The position numbers were made by a program, and so were the translations under genes. Shown here one piece after another: positions 27,937 to 40,910 of a stretch of 64,000 bases of DNA. Under the pieces are notes generated by a model. The model searched no databases. It was not told the origin of the DNA and was given only the letters and a program-made list of their open reading frames with translations. Numbering within the stretch: position 1 is the first letter of the stretch; each line of letters starts with the position of its first letter. The DNA lies in the NCBI GenBank assembly GCA_036365145.1, contig JAEOAD010001226.1, forward strand, positions 62,001 through 126,000, in the 5' to 3' direction. Origin of the DNA: Orientallactaga sibirica (lineage: Eukaryota > Chordata > Mammalia > Rodentia > Dipodidae).

Positions 27937-28933
27937 GGGGTGGGTTATGGAACTAGATAGAAAGTTCTCACCAGAAGAAATACAGATGGCATAGAAACAT
28001 CTGAAAAAGCATTCTACATTCTTAGCCATCAGGGAAATGCAAATTAAAACTACTTTGAGGTTCCATCTCACTCCTGTCAGAATGGCTACCATCAAGAAAA
28101 CAAATGACAATAAATGTTGGTGAGGCTGCAGAAAAAGGGGTACCCTTGTAGACTGTAGTCTCATACAGCCATTTTTGAAATCAGTGTGGATATTCCTGAG
28201 ACAGCTAAGAATAGTTTTACCATAGGACCCAGCTATAGCACTCTTATGCACATATCCTAAGAACTCTTCTCACTACCTTAGAAATACTTGCACAACCATG
28301 TTTATTGCTGCTCTATTCACAAGAGCTAGGAAATGCAACCAGCCTAGATGTCCCTCAACATATGAATGGATAATTAAGATTTGGTACATTTACACAATGG
28401 AGTTCTATTCAGCTGTAAAGAAAAATGAAATTATGAAATTTGCAGAAAAATGGATGGATCTGGAAGGGATTATAGCAAGTGAGGTAACCCAGGCCCAGAA
28501 AGCCAAACATCACATATTCTCTCTCATATGGGGATCCTAGCTACAAACGTATAGACTTGTGTGTGAGCTGGAACCAAAAATCAGTAGCAAAGGCCAGTAA
28601 ATTAGTAAAAGGCTATAAGGAAGGGAGGAGAACAAAGGACTTAAGGAGATGCTATTGTACATATGTAAGTAGAAGAACAGATGACAGGGAGGGGAAAGGC
28701 CTAAGCAGGGCCAGGGGAAGAGATTGTGTAAAAGTAGGGTGGGAGGAGGATTAATAAAAATTCAAGATATTCTGTATAAGACATATGAATACCTACTTTT
28801 TTGAATAATGGTACACCCAGAAGCCATACATTGTTACCAGAAAATTTTCATTGCTGGGAATGGGATACCTTTCAGTGAGTTGTTGGCCAGGGAGGTACCT
28901 GTTGCCTAAAAACATTACAGGCAAGTACCTTGG

Positions 28934-29318
28934 TGTGGTAGTTTGAATATATGTCCCCCAATATATTCAGTGTTTTACTAGTTAAAGTTTGCATCTGCAA
29001 TCACCTTGCTAGAGGCAATGTCACTGGGGGCTGGTCTTAAGGTTTGGGTTTGAGATTCCATTGTAAAGATATGCAAATGTGTCTAGCAGGAGTTCCTGAA
29101 GTGTGTTGAGTGACCTTTTGGCAGTAGTTTTGCTCCGTGTGCTCTGGTGGCTGGCTGGTTTCTCTCTCTCTCTGCTTGGCCCTGTGGAGAGCAGGCCGCT
29201 TCTTCTGCCATTATGGAACTTCCCCTGGATCTGTAAGCTTCAATAAATAATATCCCTTCCTCCATAACTGTGCCTGGTCTGGAAGTTCATCTCAGCGAAC
29301 CTGAAGCTGTCTGCTACA
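28934..29318 (+). repeat. 5' LTR of the MaLR element
   Basis: 385 bp, TGTGG...CTACA, with AATAAA at about 29243. It differs from the other LTR at about 20 positions by eye, mostly in the CT-rich middle. Confidence 0.92.
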
Positions 29319-30554
29319 GTAAAGTGGTACCGAGGAGTGTGGGGTGAGATGAACCTGACCGTGTGGATATTCGTCTTTTGGAACCTTTGTTTTGGAGGAA
29401 TGGGCATGGACTTGGTGCTTGCAACTGAAGATGCCTTCTGGAGTGGTAAGCCAAGTTTTATGGACTTTTCTGATGAGAGTTTGAGAATGCTAAGTGCAGA
29501 TAGTACTGAACTTTGAGGCTTGGCTTATGAGGTTTCTAAGGGGAAGGAAAGACTGCAGAGGACTTTGTTGGAACTGGGCTACTGGCATAAGGGATGGCTA
29601 CTTTCTGCTATCCAGGCCCAGAAAGTTTGATCAAACTTAAATTTGTAATGGACCTATGTGCTTGGCTAAAGATATCGGACTGAGATTTTAAGATTTTAAG
29701 TTGGAAAACCTCAAGCAAGTTGAAAGCAGAGGCACTGAGACTGGTTTTAGGTTACTGGAGCTTCAATTGTCAACGCATTAGCAATCTTAAGGAAGGTGAA
29801 AGAAAGGTGGCCTGACTTGATTTACATTAAAACAATGGAGAGGATGCCTGAGAAAAGACTGTTAAAAATGCAAATTCTTGGAAAGAGCTGACTGGAGAAG
29901 GAACCTGCTTTTCAAGGCTATGATTTATTTTGTCCCTGGATTAAGAATATGGCTGTGTCCTGCACACCTGGCATTAGTTTTGGAAATATGAAAAATGCAT
30001 AGAATGGTCATGAATTGCACACGGTTCCAGGAGCCGCTGCTGAGATGCGTCATGAGGCAAGGCATGAAGTCCCTGAGTAATAGGCTGGAAGAGCCCTTTG
30101 GAAGATGGACCGTGGTTTGCATGGAGACCTGAAGATGTTTTGGATATACCAGGATTGTGAAAAAGGGCTACCATGGAGTGCAGTGTTGGCATGGGATGAA
30201 AGTTTTCCCTGGCGACTCTGCCCAGCTGGAGGGGAGGAATTGGAAAAACCTGGAGACTGTTAGTCTCTGGTTATATTGAACTTGAACTGCAGAAGTTTGA
30301 TGACTGTTGATGGTGGTTGAGTTTGCATTGTTTTAGTTTCTCTTTGCTATGCCTTATATCAGTTAAAAAATGTTTTACTCTGTGCCTTTACATGTTGAAA
30401 GTATTTAACTTGTTTGATTTTACAGGACTCACTATCTTAAGTTGATCAAAGCTGTGAGAACCTTTGAAATTGGACTGAGTACAATTTACAATGTGTGATA
30501 GTTATAAATCTATTGGCGGCCAGGAGCTAAATATATTGGGGGCCAGGGGCAGAA

Positions 30555-30937
30555 TGTGGTAGTTTGAATATATGTCCCCCAATATATTCAGTGTTTTACT
30601 AGTTAAAGTTTGCATCTGCAATCACCTTGCTAGAGGCAATGTCACTGGGGGCTGGTCTTAAGGTTTGGGTTTGAGATTCCATTGTAAAGATATGCAAATG
30701 TGTCTAGCAGGAGTTCCTGAAGTGTGCTGTGTGACCTTTTGGCTGCAGTTTTGCTCTGTGTGCTGTGGTGGCTGGTTGGCTTTTGCTCTCTCTGCTTGGT
30801 CTTGTGAGAGAAGGTCGCTTTTCCTGCCTTTATGCAACTTCCCCTGGATCTGTAAGCTTCAATAAATAATATCCCTTCCTCCATAACTGTGCCTGGTCTG
30901 GAAGTTCATCTCAGCGAACCTGAAGCTGTCTGCAACA
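30555..30937 (+). repeat. 3' LTR of the MaLR element
   Basis: 383 bp, same start (tgtggtagtttgaatatatg), AATAAA near 30860, ending gtctgcaaca. Confidence 0.92.
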
Positions 30938-31836
30938 CTTGGCTTCCCTTGAGAAACAGATGGTAAGACCCTATTGCTGAAGACTTCACATGTCTAAGAA
31001 GTCAAGCTGGTGATGAGCAGAAAACATTCTCCTTATACACCAGCCAACTGAATGCCGGAAAAAGCTCCACTGCATGCCTCCCTATGGGAGACACAAGTCA
31101 TCAACAGTGAAAACATTGGGCACTGGAAGCCTCAAGTTTGGCCAGACAGGCTAAATGACTGAATGAGTGCAATAGTGGCATGTGTGCTGTGGGGGAAACC
31201 ATCTGCTCTCTAATTGGACCAGAGGCCTGCTGTATGGGAGAGAATTGATAACTGGTACTGAAAACTTAACCAAAAGCCTATGACAGGGGAGGTCATGAGC
31301 CTTAGAGGTATAAAGCCTCCTCTTTCCTGGCTAAATGTATATATTATTCTCACCAAACTGCCCTGAAAGCACTACACTTAATGTTCATAGTCATATATTA
31401 AAGCTACTCTCACTTCTGCTTACAGAAGCTTCTGTTTTCAAATGGTGATAACCACTGGGATGACCCAAAAGGCAACATAGTGCTGAGAAGAAGGGATGGA
31501 GGAGTTTCTAGTGCTGAAACATCTCTATTATATCCTCCATTGTGGAAGAGGTGGTGGAAAGAATGTAAGAGCCAAAGGAAGGGTTCCAGTCCTTACAATG
31601 CAACTGTCCAGACAGAAATTGGCCCCGATATCCATGACCTCAGAGTGGCTAGCAATACCTTCACTAGACCCTCACAATAGGAAAAAAAGTGACATCAAAA
31701 TAAAAGAGAGACTAACAGAGTGTGTGGGGGCTATGATGGATAGAGGAGTTGTGAAGGAGAAAGTGGAGGAGGAAAGGGAAATATCTTGGTTTATTGTCTG
31801 TAAGAACAGAAGTTGTCAATAAACTATTTTAAAACA

Positions 31837-32892
31837 ATTTCAGCCTACAAACTCACATAATGAGAACTATATTTTTATTTTCTAACTTATCCAAGGGTCC
31901 TGTCTGACTAAGATTTCTGGAGGAAAAAGTATTTCTTCTTCATTGGGATATGACCTCTACTTTACTCTTGCAACCTGTTTAGGGTTTACTCCTGCAAAGG
32001 ACCCTGGGCAGGGGACCACCAGATCAACAATGCACACAAAAGCTTTCCACAGTTTCAGGAGCTCTGGGGTGGGCCAGAGTGGAACAGCCCACTAAATATT
32101 CACATGCTTTGACTGACTCATTCATTGCTTCCAATAGTCACTGCCTGCTGAGGATGCTACCATCTTTTCACACACATCTCAGAGCACGTGCCCATCTTGT
32201 CTCTTTGGAAAGTCCATGCCTGGGTCAGAGGATGAAGACACAGAGTGGCTCTGCATAGGAATGTTTCAGCATTTTCAACTCCCTTTAATAGTTTCTAGGA
32301 GTCTGTTCCAACAGCCTCTTGAAGTATCAAGAATTGTTAAACAGCAGGTTTTCCTTCTCTTTTATTGTTTTCTAATCTGATAGCAACAAAATGATGTGAA
32401 AATACACAAGCTTAGTCTATTTTTATTGGTCCCTTAAATTGTTGTCTTGGAGGATTTTCTACTAATATACTACACTATGGACTGAAGTGCTATGCTTGCA
32501 GTACCTTAGAATGTGATTTTATTTGCATATGGAGTTGATTCACAGGTAAATAACTTAAAAATGTGTCATTAGGATGGGTGTTCACCTATTATGATTAGAG
32601 GAGACACATGGATATGGAGAAGTACAGAGGGAAAGTCACGTGGATACTCAGGGAGAAGGTGCCTGCTGCAAGCATGAAGAGGCCCAGTACTATTAGCACC
32701 TTGACACTGGACTTCCAACCTCCAAAATCACGAGATGGCAATGGCGGTTGATTAAGCTCCCCACATTGAGTACTTGTTACCATAGTCCTGGCAAACTTAA
32801 TACACAGATATCAGTACTTTTTCCATTTGTGTTTTGTACTGTTTTATTTATTTTCACATTATATCACTGGACAAATTTAAGGATTTATCATA
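31837..32892. other. Mostly unassigned sequence with an old MaLR LTR fragment
   Basis: 31837-32570 shows nothing I can name. 32640-32811 carries the wording typical of an ancient mammalian MaLR LTR (gacactggacttccaacctc, later gttaccatagtcctggcaaa). Confidence 0.5.
32640..32811 (+). mobile_element. Ancient MaLR (MLT/MST-type) LTR fragment
   Basis: The order tgaagaggcccagtactatt, actggacttccaacctccaa, then taccatagtcctggcaaact follows the 3' part of old MaLR LTRs. Strongly diverged. Confidence 0.6.
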
Positions 32893-33085
32893 TGGGGCAG
32901 AGAGATGGCTTAGTGGTTAAGGCACCTGCCTGCAAAGCCAAAGGACCAAGGTTTGATTCCTCAGGATCCATGTAAGCCTGATGCACAAGGTGGTGCATAC
33001 GTCTGGCACTCCTTTGCAGTGGCTGGAGGCCCTGGCATGTGCACTCTCTCAAATAAATAAAAATAAAATATTAAAAATAAAACAA
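32893..33085 (+). mobile_element. tRNA-derived SINE
   Basis: Clear head ggggcagagagatggcttag, A-box region gtggttaaggcacctgcctg, B-box-like ggtttgattcctc, and an A-rich tail of aaataa units. Confidence 0.93.
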
Positions 33086-34773
33086 ATAATTAGATACATT
33101 ATCCCAGTGTCCTCAGCCTTCATTTTCAGAGCTGAACCTCTAGGTCATCACTGGAAACACTGCACAGTTTATCCTATGATCCCTCAGTTATTAGGTGGTT
33201 TGGGGTTTACTGCTCTCCATTCCTCCCTATCCCTCACCAGCTCCCATTTGTTCCTTCCCTGACCCCACCCTACACTCTGCTCACTCACCACCCCTCTTCC
33301 CTCCTCCTTGGGCTGCTCTTCCCCTCCTTGTGTATGCTGCTGCACATGATGCTGCTCTTCCACTAGGAATAGATGAGGACATCTGATCTGTCTTGACCAT
33401 TGCTCCTGTACTTCCTGAAGCATGACCTACCCAAGGCTCTACCTGTGGGTCAAGGCACACTCAAATGTATTTTCTCCTGCTCGCATGCCTCTTGGCCCTG
33501 TCAGAAAGGGAAACTCCTCCAATCTCTGAAAGTAAGCTCTGCTCACCTTTCCAGAAACAGTTGCACAGTCACAGTCCATCACTTCTTCCAGAAGTAGTTG
33601 TTGTAGCAGTTGAATTCTAGATAAAGGACTTTGGTGGCCCCAGTAACAGGAATGTTCCATGGAGTGTCTGATGTTCTGATTCTGGGTCAGAACCTAGGCC
33701 AGTAGAGATAATGGTTGTCCAGCACCTTCAGGCATCATATACACTTATCTCTACCCTTGGTCTCAGAGTGAACCCCTTGTCTTGGTCTCTGGTAAAATAT
33801 GTTGCTGTGATACTTCTTAATTAAACCTTTTCTCTATACATTTGGACACACCCATCCAAAACAATTTTCAAAGCAAGTACAAATTAGTTTCTCTGGTGAC
33901 CTTCATGGCTGTGTCTCTAACAGTTGATTTTCTTTTTCAAATGATTGAGTGAATTACAGTTGCTATTTACTTCATCATGTGCTATCAATGTATGCCTTCC
34001 CACCTGGTCAGGAGTAAGAAGCAGATGACAAGAGCCTGCTGACTGACATGGAGCTTCAAGATCACCATGGAAAGGACTGCTGGTGTTCCTACCAAAACCT
34101 CCTGTGTCCTTGTGTTTTTTTCTGGGAAGAGAAAGAGACACATCCTCCCTTTTTGTGACACAAAGTTGGGAGGCAGTGCATAATTTCTGAACAGAAGAGA
34201 ATTATCAAATAGGATTCAGGTGGGGGACTTCCTAGTTGCAGTATGCATGAGAGGCTGCAGGAAAGGGGCTCATGGTGAAGTGATTCAGGAGACTACAAGT
34301 AAGGAGCAGAGCAGGGAGAGCTAGGTGGCTCATCTGGGACTTGGAAGGCTCACTGTAGCCTGTGTCACTACTGAGGTGACCATGTTATGAGGACTAGCCA
34401 GCTCACTGGCAGGCAGAGAAACCACACACCTATACACTGAAATTCACTCAACAGATGTATTAGCTGGTGATCATGGCAGCCTTCCTAATGCCTAAAGGCT
34501 GCAGCCACCAATCCAGATAGAGGTCATGGACCCATGTCCATCAACAGCAGCCATTGAGGTTCCTTATCCAAGCTGGTATCCCAGTGCTCATTGCTTTTTG
34601 GCATTGCTAGTGACCCCTGTTTCATTCTCATGGCTTCACTTCTCATGGTCAGTGGAAAACACACATTAATATGTCTGTTACCAGGTCCCCATTCTCAATT
34701 GTTGGAGATAATGACATGGCCAGGGAATGATTGAGGTCATCAAGTCTCACTTTTATTGTCTGCATAGTAGCTC
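33086..34773. other. No gene seen
   Basis: Single-copy-looking sequence with a pyrimidine-rich stretch at 33210-33320. Short open frames show no recognisable domain. Confidence 0.6.
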
Positions 34774-34776
34774 TGG

Positions 34777-34838
34777 TTTGTGTATGTATGTATGTATGTA
34801 TGTATGTATGTATGTATGTATGTATGTATGTATGTATT
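34777..34838. repeat. (GTAT)n tetranucleotide microsatellite
   Basis: About 14 uninterrupted GTAT units, a likely length-polymorphic locus. It accounts for the MYVC-repeat open frame. Confidence 0.97.
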
Positions 34839-35044
34839 TACTGTAGAATTTAGCCTAGAAAAAGTCACAACAGTATTATACCAGGTTGGATGGAAACATA
34901 GTCTTTTTGACTGTGCTTTGGAATGCAGTCACTGCGAGTCATTGGCATACCTAAGGATTGTGGGTGAAGGACCTCATCACACTGAGTGGTTGAAGACATT
35001 TGTTCATTAGAAGCTAAATAGTATTATTATATGGTGATATGTGT

Positions 35045-35277
35045 TGTTTTTAGTTTTTTAATTTGAGAGAGAGAGAGACAGAGAGAATGGGCACACCAGC
35101 AGCCTCTCAGCCACTGTGAATGAACTCCAGATACATGCACCCCCTTGTGCACATGTGTGACATTGTGCACTTGCATCACTTTTGTATCTGGCTAAATGTG
35201 AGACCTGGAGATTCAAACGCGCATTCTTAGGCTTCACAGGAAGGCACCTTAAGCTCTAAGACATCTCCCCAGCCCTG
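35045..35277 (-). mobile_element. tRNA-derived SINE
   Basis: Antisense: head on the - strand cagggctggggagatgtctt at 35277, GA-rich segment (inverted CT tract) at 35060-35085. Confidence 0.9.
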
Positions 35278-35690
35278 TTATTTTTATTTTAAAGACATGC
35301 AGTCTCATTTACTTTTGAAAGGAAGATGATAACTAGTATGTTATTGCAGGCATAAGAGCCAATGGAACTATAAGAGGCTTCCCTTAAAATCAAGTTGAGG
35401 TTCAGTTACCATGGAAATTGACCACCTCTCCCCTGGGATATGTTTGTGATAATTAGCTTTGACTGTTGTACTTTTGGTAGACAGCACAGAAATCATATGC
35501 TTAGATATTTCTAGACAAAGTTCATATGGAGATAAAACACTTCAATGGCTGGGTCCCACCCAAGATTTCAGTTTATTCTTCTGTGATCTAGCTGGGTCAT
35601 TAGAATGCTAGAGTTTATCTAGTGTTTGCATCCCTGATTTCTTGCCAGGTATTTGTTCCAAAGATTTTTTCATAATAATAGACAATTGTA

Positions 35691-35935
35691 AGGCCTGAGA
35701 GATGGCTTAAAAGTTAATGCACTTGCTTGCTAAGCCTAAGAACCTATGTTCAACTCTCCAGATCCCACTTAAGGCAGATGCACAAAGGTGAGGCAAGCAC
35801 AAGGTCACACATGCCCACTAGGTGGGGCAAGTGTCTGGGGTTCAATTGCAGTTGTTTGAGGCCTTGGCATGCCAATTCTTTATCTCTCTTCTCTCTCTCA
35901 TTCACTCTCTCTAAAAAATAAAAATAAATAAAACA
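35691..35935 (+). mobile_element. tRNA-derived SINE
   Basis: Head aaggcctgagagatggctta, tgcacttgcttgctaagcc, CT-rich segment at 35880-35910 and an aaataaaaataaataaaac tail. Confidence 0.9.
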
Positions 35936-37439
35936 TAGACAACTCTATTCATGCATAGTGACCAAATTTCAAAGTAGCTTTGGATGAATTGATTTTGTGC
36001 TTTGATGGTACTTCTGTGCATCGGCATCTTCCCTACCCTCAGGGTTCACCTTGCCTCAGTGAAGAGGTAGAACTACTGTGGAAGTGGAACAGCCCAGGGC
36101 AATCATCCAAGGCTGATCCACAGTGATTAGTCTCTCCCTTACTTCCAGGTGTCTGACTTACCAAGTGGAGGGATGGCAGTGGGTTCCTACAAAGGTCTCT
36201 GGGCCTACACTCTCTATCACCACATTATCTGCAGAGGTTTGCAAACATGAGTCTTCTTCCCAGAACATGGAAGTGTTGAGTGCCCTTAGCCCTTTAAAAG
36301 TTGGCTGGCATGTGACTTGGTTTTCAATTGTCATTGAAATAGAAGTGGAGGTGAGATGTATGACCTCAGTTAGAAGCTTTAATAGATGGGGGCCCATCTC
36401 CATTTTCCTCTGGCCAATGTGATGGTGCTAAAATGAAGCTTTTGTTAGTGTGCACATTGAATGCCTTTGCCAAGACACATGGCATAACCAAGCCTTAACT
36501 CTTCCAGACACTAAGATTTTGGAATTATTAGCACAGCACCTCATAGATCATTTTCCTGACTGATATACTGTCTCTCTACCAGGGTCTGCGGGTCTAAACT
36601 GTGGAATTTGAAAATATTTCATGCACTACTGATAGAATCTCACTGAAATATGTGGTGGTGGTGGTGATTCAAATACAGTTTCATAAACCAAAAAGAGATC
36701 TTTGTTAGTCTGTGACTCTCACCAAGGAAACATGTTATGTGGCAACTTCTGAAAAGAGAGACATGGAGCTATAAATGTGTTCCAAAATCTTCTGATTCTG
36801 AGAACAAGAATTAGCAATTGTGTTCTAAGGATTTTCATTTAAGATTTGGGTTATAAATGAAAACAACTAATGAATTAGATGGAACTGTGCATTAGGGGTC
36901 AGGGATTGGATATCAATGATTTAGGATCAATGTCTGTAGAATATGTAAGAGAAGTTTCATGAGGAACTAATTTCCCCTTTGTGGTTTTGTTTTGTCAGAT
37001 GTAACATTTATGCCTGAGACACATTATGAATTTATATATCTGACAGTGACAATGAATACATGACATTCAGCTTTAATCCCAGGAACAAAATTACATGACA
37101 AATTAAAATGATACAGTTCACTTACCACACCTGCTTGCTAATTAAGATCCATTACTTGTGAGGACACAAAACTTCTACTTTGAGCTGTACAAGTAGAGGA
37201 GAGATGGGTAAGCTAAGATGGAAAAGTGAAAAATTATTCCCAATTAAATAATTATCAGACTTTTGCTGAATCTCATTGTCTTGAAAATGTTTCATTGTTT
37301 AATGAGGGAATATGTACTTAGTTTCTGGAAAATGCCATCCTGAATGAATAACAGGCATAATTTCACCAGTATTCTTGTCACTTCAAAATATAGTGTCTTG
37401 TATGTTTGGTTCATCCAGTCCAAAATAGAGAAATTGTTC
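35936..37439. other. No gene seen
   Basis: No supported gene or repeat. A short GGT repeat lies at 36650-36665. Confidence 0.55.
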
Positions 37440-37600
37440 TGGTTGGAATGTAAAACATCCATGTACTGGACCTTAATCCCCTGTGCATAGAACTGAAAGA
37501 TGGGACCTTCAGGAGGAGTTTGGGTCATGAGAGCTTGGTCTTTATAAATGAGTTAGTATTGTTTTGAAGAAGTTGATCAAATAATCTAGAGAAATAATCT
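37440..37600 (+). mobile_element. Possible ancient MaLR LTR fragment
   Basis: The phrases ggaccttaatcccctgtgca, gatgggaccttcaggaggag, tttgggtcatgagagcttgg and ataaatgagttagtattg follow the order of an old MaLR LTR. Confidence 0.5.
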
Positions 37601-37989
37601 GGAGAAAGCATCTAATATGAAGATAAATTCAACTCCACCCCTACAGCCTTTATAGCCCTATTATCTATTATACCTATACATCTATTATATCACAATATAA
37701 ATGCTTTCCTCTATGCTATATAGCAACAAGAAGGTCCTAGAGAAATACAGGGCCCTGAATCTTGAACCATTTGACAGAAAAATTTCTCTGCTCTTAATGA
37801 AGCCTCAGGTACTGTGTCATAGCAGAAGAAAAGAGATAAAAACAGCAAAAACGTCGGTACTCAAACTTTATTATTTTGAGAGCAATGAATATACCTTACC
37901 CTTGCTTCTCTTTTTTTTTCTGTGAACAATATTAAAATATGGTCACCTTCCAGAAACAAACAAGATCTCTCACTTTTATTTTGTTATGG

Positions 37990-38135
37990 CTTTTTTTCAA
38001 GGTAGTTTCTCACTCTAGCCCAGGCTGATCTGGAATTTACTATGTAGTCTCAGGGTAGCCTGAAACTCATGGCGATCCTCCTACCTTTGCCTCCCAAGTA
38101 CTGGGATTAAAGATGTGTGCCACCACACCCAGTGC
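37990..38135 (-). mobile_element. B1-like SINE
   Basis: Antisense copy: tttttttcaaggtagtttct, ccaggctgatctggaattta, ending gccaccacacccag. Confidence 0.92.
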
Positions 38136-40269
38136 CTGCCACTTTTCTCAAAACTAAAGTCATATCTTTCTTTGCAACACATCCCACTATCTTTACTGGT
38201 TTCATAGGCATGCATGATAACAGTAAAGAGAAAATCTTCTGGATATTATCAGGGATACTTTTGGGATTCAGCAGAGCATAAAGAGTAGTGAGATGGCAAT
38301 CACTGAGCCCATGATATGGGAGGCAGCAGCGTGCAATACAGCAAGGTCAATGCACCAACAAGGGGATGTCAGCAGGAAATGAAGGGGGGCTGAAATGTCA
38401 GTGATGCTGCTCAGCTTTGAGAAACTGGCTGTGGAGATCCACTGTGATCATGGTGATCTCACACTACTCACATTTTGTTGCTCAAAGCATCTTGTAAACT
38501 CAAAAGAGAGCATGGCAGAACATTCCCATGGTTTGCATAAAAGATTTTCCCATAGATGGCAAACATCAACTACTGTGTTGTTTTGCATACGGACTTCTTT
38601 GCTCCACAGCTAGAGAGTATAAACAATGTTTTGGATGTTCATGAACTGGTTCAGTAAAGCTATTTTTTGATAAAAATTAAAGAAGCTTGTTTTCCTGCCC
38701 TTTGTTTTTTACTTCAGAAGATGTGCATTTGGTGCTAGAGGAATAGGTGGCTCTTTTTCTCTTGGGGTTTAGCACAGATGGCTCATTATGTCTGAGTAAG
38801 CTCAGAATACCAGCCTGACAACAACCCCTTTTTTCATTCCTGCTGAGACCACTTCTCAAACCAGACAGCACCCATTAGTGGTAGTCACAAGTGTCCACTG
38901 TCTTTTTGACCCATACATTTGGGGAGGCATGAGAAGCATGGAGATTCTGTACCCAGGAAGGTTGACAATGAGTATGGAGATGAAGGTGTGTGACAGTGAG
39001 GGTACAGAAGCGTGTTTACTTCTGATTGTCTGCTCCTGAGCTCACCACCACTGAACCTCATGTTCTACGTGTAGCACCTGACACCTGGGACAGCTCAGGA
39101 TGGGCACCAACAAGTAAACCAATGCAGGTGGTACTAAAATGGAATGTATGCTGATGCTCTTTCACACTGGAGTGTAAAGAGCACTGTGATGCCTTCAGTG
39201 CAATGGGATGTTTCAGGGGAACTCTGGTCACTATGTTGGGCTATAAAGGCTGAGTAGAATTTGGACAGAGGCAGAGGGAAGGCATCTGGCTGTAGGCATG
39301 TGATTGTGAAGTGTGCACATACAGAAGTGGTGACCAGCTCCTCAGCAATGGGATGCATGAGTTTTCAGAACAGATCTGTCCAGATTCTCAAGGGCACCTG
39401 GTATAGCACACACATTGATTCATGCCACCTCCTTCCTTGCAGATCAGTGGAACAGGATTTAGTGAAAGACCCAGACGATGGAGCTAAAATGGGCCTGTGG
39501 TATGTAGAGATCTTCTTCATATTGATTTCCCATCTCTTATCCACAGCACCCATTGTATTGAAGACTCCTTGATTTTATTGTTTGCATCTTACTAAATGCT
39601 TTACACAGACAGCAGTTTCCTTTCTTTTCATCCAGCATATGACTTTATGCTTTTCTATTCTGAATGCTCTGTGATTTGCAGTCATTGATAAAATGGAGTA
39701 AACATTGTCAGCAACAAGGGAGAGAAGATCAAGGGCTTCTAAATATTCTAATAAAATACTTGAGTTTAAATGCCAAGGGAGCTATATAATACCACTGACA
39801 TTCTATGAAAAATTGTCATTCTTATAGTAAGGCTTTCTTCTATCACTTTAGCAGAATAAATACTGGGAATAAATTAGAAAGGTCAGCCACTATTTCTTCA
39901 TATCCCTTCTTTATCAAAATAAACAAACAAAAAAAACACATAATACCACAGACCTAAGCTAAGAGTTTTAATAAAAAGTTCCCATGGATTGTTGAATGAA
40001 GGTTTTAAAGATGAGAGTTTAGGTGAAGATTACAATCTTAACATAATTTAGCTTTAAATATCCTAGATTCTGTCCATAGATCATGAATTTATCAAAAGGG
40101 TAGATTTACATATTGAATTAAATGTGGAGTTAATACTTTTTATTCTGTCCTTTTAGTCTAACTGTCTGATTTTCTTAACATGAAGTTCACTTTTTTCAAA
40201 TAATTATCTGAAGCTTCTGGAAGGCTGCTGGGGTGCACTTGATACAATATCACAAAATTCTGAGGGATA
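38136..40269. other. No gene seen
   Basis: Open frames up to about 100 codons on both strands (for example near 39261-39572) carry no recognisable domain and overlap on opposite strands. I do not call them genes. Confidence 0.55.
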
Positions 40270-40910
40270 ATTCATATCTACACAGAAAGAGACAGAAAGA
40301 CATAGAGATAGACACAGAGATGAGAAAGAATATGTCTATAAAATATCTATAGGCGACATAAGGGACAGGTAGGGGCACCATTATATACTATGTGAGCACA
40401 TGTGCCCTTCATACTGTAAGTATTCTTGCTTAACCCCTTCTTATGCCCATCTAGTCCTTTGTCTTATGTGTAGCAATGAAGAAAATTGAAATCATGACAT
40501 TCTTAGGAAAATGGGTGTAACTGCAAATCATTAGATAAGAGAAATAAACCACTCTTAGACACAAGCTGCATGTTTTCTCTAACATGTAGAACCTACATGT
40601 AAAAGTGCGTGTGTATGTGTGATGGAACTATGGAGGGAACTGTGACAGGAAGGGGTTATCTTATAGTAGGTGTAAATAGAGATAATAATGAAGTACATGT
40701 GATACAGTTTAAGGGTGAATAACTGGGAGAAGTTAAGGAATAAGCTGGTGGGGGAATGGGCCATGGGAGGTCAGGTGACAGGGGAACTAATGAGAACAAA
40801 GTATAATGACATACATATATGAAGGTGTCATGATTAAGCCCATTACTTTGTATGCTAATCTAAAATTATTTAATAACGAAATAAAATAATATAAAATAAT
40901 TATTTAAACA
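40270..40910 (+). mobile_element. Old L1 3' end
   Basis: Diverged L1 ORF2 end and 3' UTR: atcattagataagagaaata, cacaagctgcatgttttctc, then a purine-rich 3' UTR (ggtgggggaatgggccatgg) and an AT-rich tail. It belongs to an older subfamily than the L1s at 24 and 55 kb. Confidence 0.6.

Larger units (their letters stand above)
24441..28540 (+). pseudogene. L1 ORF2 pseudogene (endonuclease, RT, C-terminal domain)
   Basis: From ATGGTGAGAATAAAT at 24441, an APE-type endonuclease (NINGLNALTKSHRLSDWI, CLQEAHL) is followed by RT segments ([13 protein letters not shown] at about 26015 and FADDMILY at about 26690) and a C-terminal region (PIKKWA, EFYSAVKKNEIMKFA, ending SLIWGS at 28540). Many stops and indels and two B1-like insertions make it non-functional. 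Removing the two SINEs brings the length to about 3.8 kb, the usual ORF2 size. Confidence 0.92.
28934..30937 (+). mobile_element. Complete MaLR-type LTR retrotransposon
   Basis: Two similar LTRs flank a 1.24-kb non-coding interior. The element is bounded by a perfect 5-bp target duplication, CTTGG (28929-28933 and 30938-30942). The LTR start tgtggtagtttgaatatatg, LTR length, 5-bp duplication and lack of any gag or pol reading frame point to the ERVL-MaLR group of non-autonomous elements. A PBS-like TGGTACCGAGGAGTG lies six bases after the 5' LTR, and a purine-rich gggggccaggggcagaa precedes the 3' LTR. Confidence 0.92.
24117..31836 (+). mobile_element. 5'-truncated LINE-1, interrupted by SINEs and an LTR element
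   Basis: The L1 begins inside the ORF1 C-terminal domain exactly at the provirus edge and runs through a degraded ORF2 (24441-28540) and a 3' UTR ending near 31836. The 3' UTR is split by the MaLR element at 28934-30937. Matching 3' UTR sequence on both sides is shared with the L1 at 54.9-62.2 kb. The end has a purine-rich tract at 31760-31785 followed by gttgtcaataaa. Confidence 0.93.

Noticed and set aside
32981..33262. 93-codon open frame on the + strand
   Set aside because: Its first third is the tRNA-derived SINE at 32893-33085, and the rest has no domain.
39261..39572. 103-codon open frame with a 62-codon frame on the opposite strand
   Set aside because: No domain, no start or splice context, no repeat-free conservation evidence.
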